DNA from: Lachnospiraceae bacterium
GTDB lineage: Bacteria; Bacillota; Clostridia; Lachnospirales; Lachnospiraceae
Reading direction: 5' to 3'
DNA: 64,000 bases
Assembly: GCA_022781925.1 (NCBI GenBank)
Contig: JALESO010000004.1
Location: 1-64,000 of the forward strand
Shown: positions 62,435 through 64,000 of the stretch, piece by piece
How the letters are laid out: each line of letters starts with the position of its first letter
Position numbering within the stretch: the first letter of the stretch is position 1
Notes under the pieces: generated by a model
The model's database searches: none
What the model was told of the DNA's origin: nothing
What the model saw: only the letters and a program-made list of their open reading frames with translations
Program-made: the position numbers and the translations under genes

Positions 62435-63817
62435 TTACAGGAATATATACTTCAATATGAACAGCACTGCCAGTACATACATCAGCACACTGATCTTCTT
62501 CTTTTTCGCATTACCTGTGATAAGGTTTAATACGACATAAGAGATAACTCCCATGGAGATACCTTCGGAAATGCTGTAAAAGAATGGCATTGCCAGAATA
62601 CAGATATAACATGGAATTGCCTCGATGACATCATTGAAGTTGATATTTGTGACATTTGTCAGCATATAGAATCCTACGATTACCAGTGCCGGAGCTGTCG
62701 CGAAGGACGGGATGGCAAGGAAGATCGGGGATAACAGCAGAGCTAATGCAAACAGGATTGCTGTTGTGATGGATGTCAGACCTGTTCTACCACCTTCGGA
62801 TACACCGGAAGCACTCTCTACGAATGTAGTGGTTGTGGATACACCGAGAACGGCACCTGCAGTAGTACCGACAGCATCTGCAAGTAATGCACCTTTGATA
62901 CGCGGAAGTTTGCCGTCTTTGTCCAGCATGCCAGCTTTGGTAGATACACCGATCAGAGTTCCGATGGTATCAAACATATCTACGAACAGGAATGCAAACA
63001 GGATAACGATAAAGTCCAGTGACAGTATACCGGAGAAATCCATCTTGCAGAAGATCGGAGCGATGCTCGGGATGGACAGACCGTTGCTGAAATCCGGGAT
63101 CAGAGTGTAGAAACCAAGATCCGGATTCGGGATGTAGATACCGGCAGCCTGACAGATCAAACCAAGTCCCCATGTGATCAGGATACCCCAGAGGATATTT
63201 CCTTTGACATTTTTAATAACCAGGGCACCTGTGATAATGATACCGATGATCGCAAGCAGAACAGTGATTCCTACATCATTAAAAGATGCTGCCACATCAT
63301 TTACCTGATTGTATTTGTCCACGGAGAACAGCTGAAGCAGTGTGGAACCGCCGATAACGATGTTGGCGTTCTGCAGACCGATGAAGGCGATAAACAGACC
63401 GATACCAACGCTGACTGCGGATTTCAGGTTCTGCGGGATGGCATTGAAGATCGCTTCGCGGACGTTTGTCAGGGACAGAACGATGAAGATGATACCTTCT
63501 GCGAATACGGCTGCCAGAGCGAACTGCCAGCTGTAACCCATGCCGATTACAACAGTATAGGCGAAATATGCATTCAGACCCATACCTGGTGCCAGAGCAA
63601 ACGGATAATTTGCAAAAAGAGCCATTGCCAGCGTACCGACAAATGCTGCCAGTGCGGTAGCTGTGAAGACAGCTCCGTGATCCATGCCGGCAGCAGACAT
63701 GATACTCGGATTGACTGCCAGAATGTATGCCATGGTCATGAAGCTTGTGATTCCGGCAATGATCTCAGTTTTTACTGTTGTGCCGTTTTCTTTGAGCTTG
63801 AAAAACTTTTCTAACAT
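62435..63817 (-). CDS. NCS2-family purine permease (PbuG/AzgA type)
   Basis: A 460-residue membrane protein with 12-14 helices of the nucleobase:cation symporter-2 family, AzgA/PbuG branch. EIIAGITSFMTMAYILAVNPSIM at the start and the FALAPGMGLNAYFAY and ESASGVSEGGRTGLTS segments are diagnostic. Likely substrates are guanine, hypoxanthine or adenine. AGGAGA lies 7 bp before the ATG. The leader on the minus strand is about 40 nt from the -10 box, too short for a purine riboswitch. Confidence 0.92.
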   Translation of the reverse strand: MLEKFFKLKENGTTVKTEIIAGITSFMTMAYILAVNPSIMSAAGMDHGAVFTATALAAFVGTLAMALFANYPFALAPGMGLNAYFAYTVVIGMGYSWQFALAAVFAEGIIFIVLSLTNVREAIFNAIPQNLKSAVSVGIGLFIAFIGLQNANIVIGGSTLLQLFSVDKYNQVNDVAASFNDVGITVLLAIIGIIITGALVIKNVKGNILWGILITWGLGLICQAAGIYIPNPDLGFYTLIPDFSNGLSIPSIAPIFCKMDFSGILSLDFIVILFAFLFVDMFDTIGTLIGVSTKAGMLDKDGKLPRIKGALLADAVGTTAGAVLGVSTTTTFVESASGVSEGGRTGLTSITTAILFALALLLSPIFLAIPSFATAPALVIVGFYMLTNVTNINFNDVIEAIPCYICILAMPFFYSISEGISMGVISYVVLNLITGNAKKKKISVLMYVLAVLFILKYIFL

Positions 63818-63861
63818 AACTTTCTCTCCTTAGTTTGTTAAATAAAATGAGTAACGACACC

Positions 63862-63867
63862 ATTATA
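63862..63867 (-). promoter_or_regulatory. -10 box of the purine permease gene
   Basis: TATAAT on the minus strand, about 45 bp before the start codon. The -35 region at the usual distance is T-rich and poorly matched. Confidence 0.45.
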
Positions 63868-63924
63868 GCCTTTTTTTCAGAAGAAAGAAAGAACTTTTTG
63901 AAAATTTAAAACACACAATTCATA

Positions 63925-63954
63925 TTGACATAGTAGGGATAGAGAATGTAAAAT
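63925..63954 (+). promoter_or_regulatory. Promoter pointing out of the window
   Basis: TTGACA (63925-63930) and TAAAAT (63949-63954) are 18 bp apart. An ATG at 63997 behind AAGGGA could be the start of the next gene, which lies outside the window. It is divergent from the purine permease. Confidence 0.6.
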
Positions 63955-64000
63955 GAATACGATTGAAAGAAAGTAAAACGAAGGGATTGGTACAAATGAA

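Overview
The window reads as chromosomal DNA of an anaerobic Firmicute, most likely a butyrate-forming gut member of the Lachnospiraceae. The pointers are a complete lysine-to-butyrate fermentation set, AGGAGG-type ribosome binding sites, TTGACA/TATAAT promoters, CspB-like S8 peptidase, VanG-type cluster, DUF5721 and DUF4422 proteins. The species cannot be named from this sequence alone. No tRNA, rRNA, CRISPR array or insertion sequence was seen.

Region 1 (1-14058) is a lysine fermentation island. It holds the end of a corrinoid adenosyltransferase gene, kamB-kamC (reactivation of B12-dependent lysine 5,6-aminomutase), a convergent NhaC antiporter, then kal, kce, kdd, kamA, kamD, kamE, a DMT transporter and a PhzF-family gene. 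Two lysine riboswitches precede kal and kce. In each, the 3' strand of aptamer helix P1 is also the 5' arm of the downstream terminator, which predicts that lysine turns the genes on.

Region 2 (14059-25906) is mixed housekeeping and accessory sequence. A CspB-like S8 peptidase is enclosed by a 55-bp imperfect inverted repeat. It is followed by larC, an lspA-like gene, a DUF5721 gene, a transglutaminase lipoprotein, a sulfotransferase, a small phasin-like protein with a UbiB/ABC1 kinase, a RibU-like ECF S component, and metY.

Region 3 (25934-29168, minus strand) is a thiamine-precursor ABC transporter operon with a small thiamine-binding protein. It sits behind a promoter, a TPP riboswitch and a terminator.

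Region 4 (29346-43919) is a surface polysaccharide locus: two DUF4422 proteins, Wzy-, Wzx- and Wzz-like proteins, GT2 and GT4 glycosyltransferases and three acyltransferase-3 proteins. Two secreted cell-wall enzymes, an L,D-transpeptidase and an M23 peptidase, share the same W-rich repeat. A nested RNA hairpin lies ahead of the locus.

Region 5 (44047-53300) carries pdxST with a divergent MocR/PdxR regulator, an asparaginase, and a ROK repressor with a dehydrogenase, GPH symporter and PfkB kinase. The ROK gene and the dehydrogenase gene share a near-identical operator at +1.

Region 6 (53342-59973) is a VanG-type cluster: vanR, vanS, vanG, a VanY/VanXY peptidase, and a serine racemase split into membrane and racemase genes. 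Region 7 (60168-64000) holds a SulP transporter with an unusual C-terminal tail, a purine permease and a promoter for a gene beyond the edge. A family of terminator hairpins with the loop sequence GCGATTGTTAGC recurs between unrelated genes.
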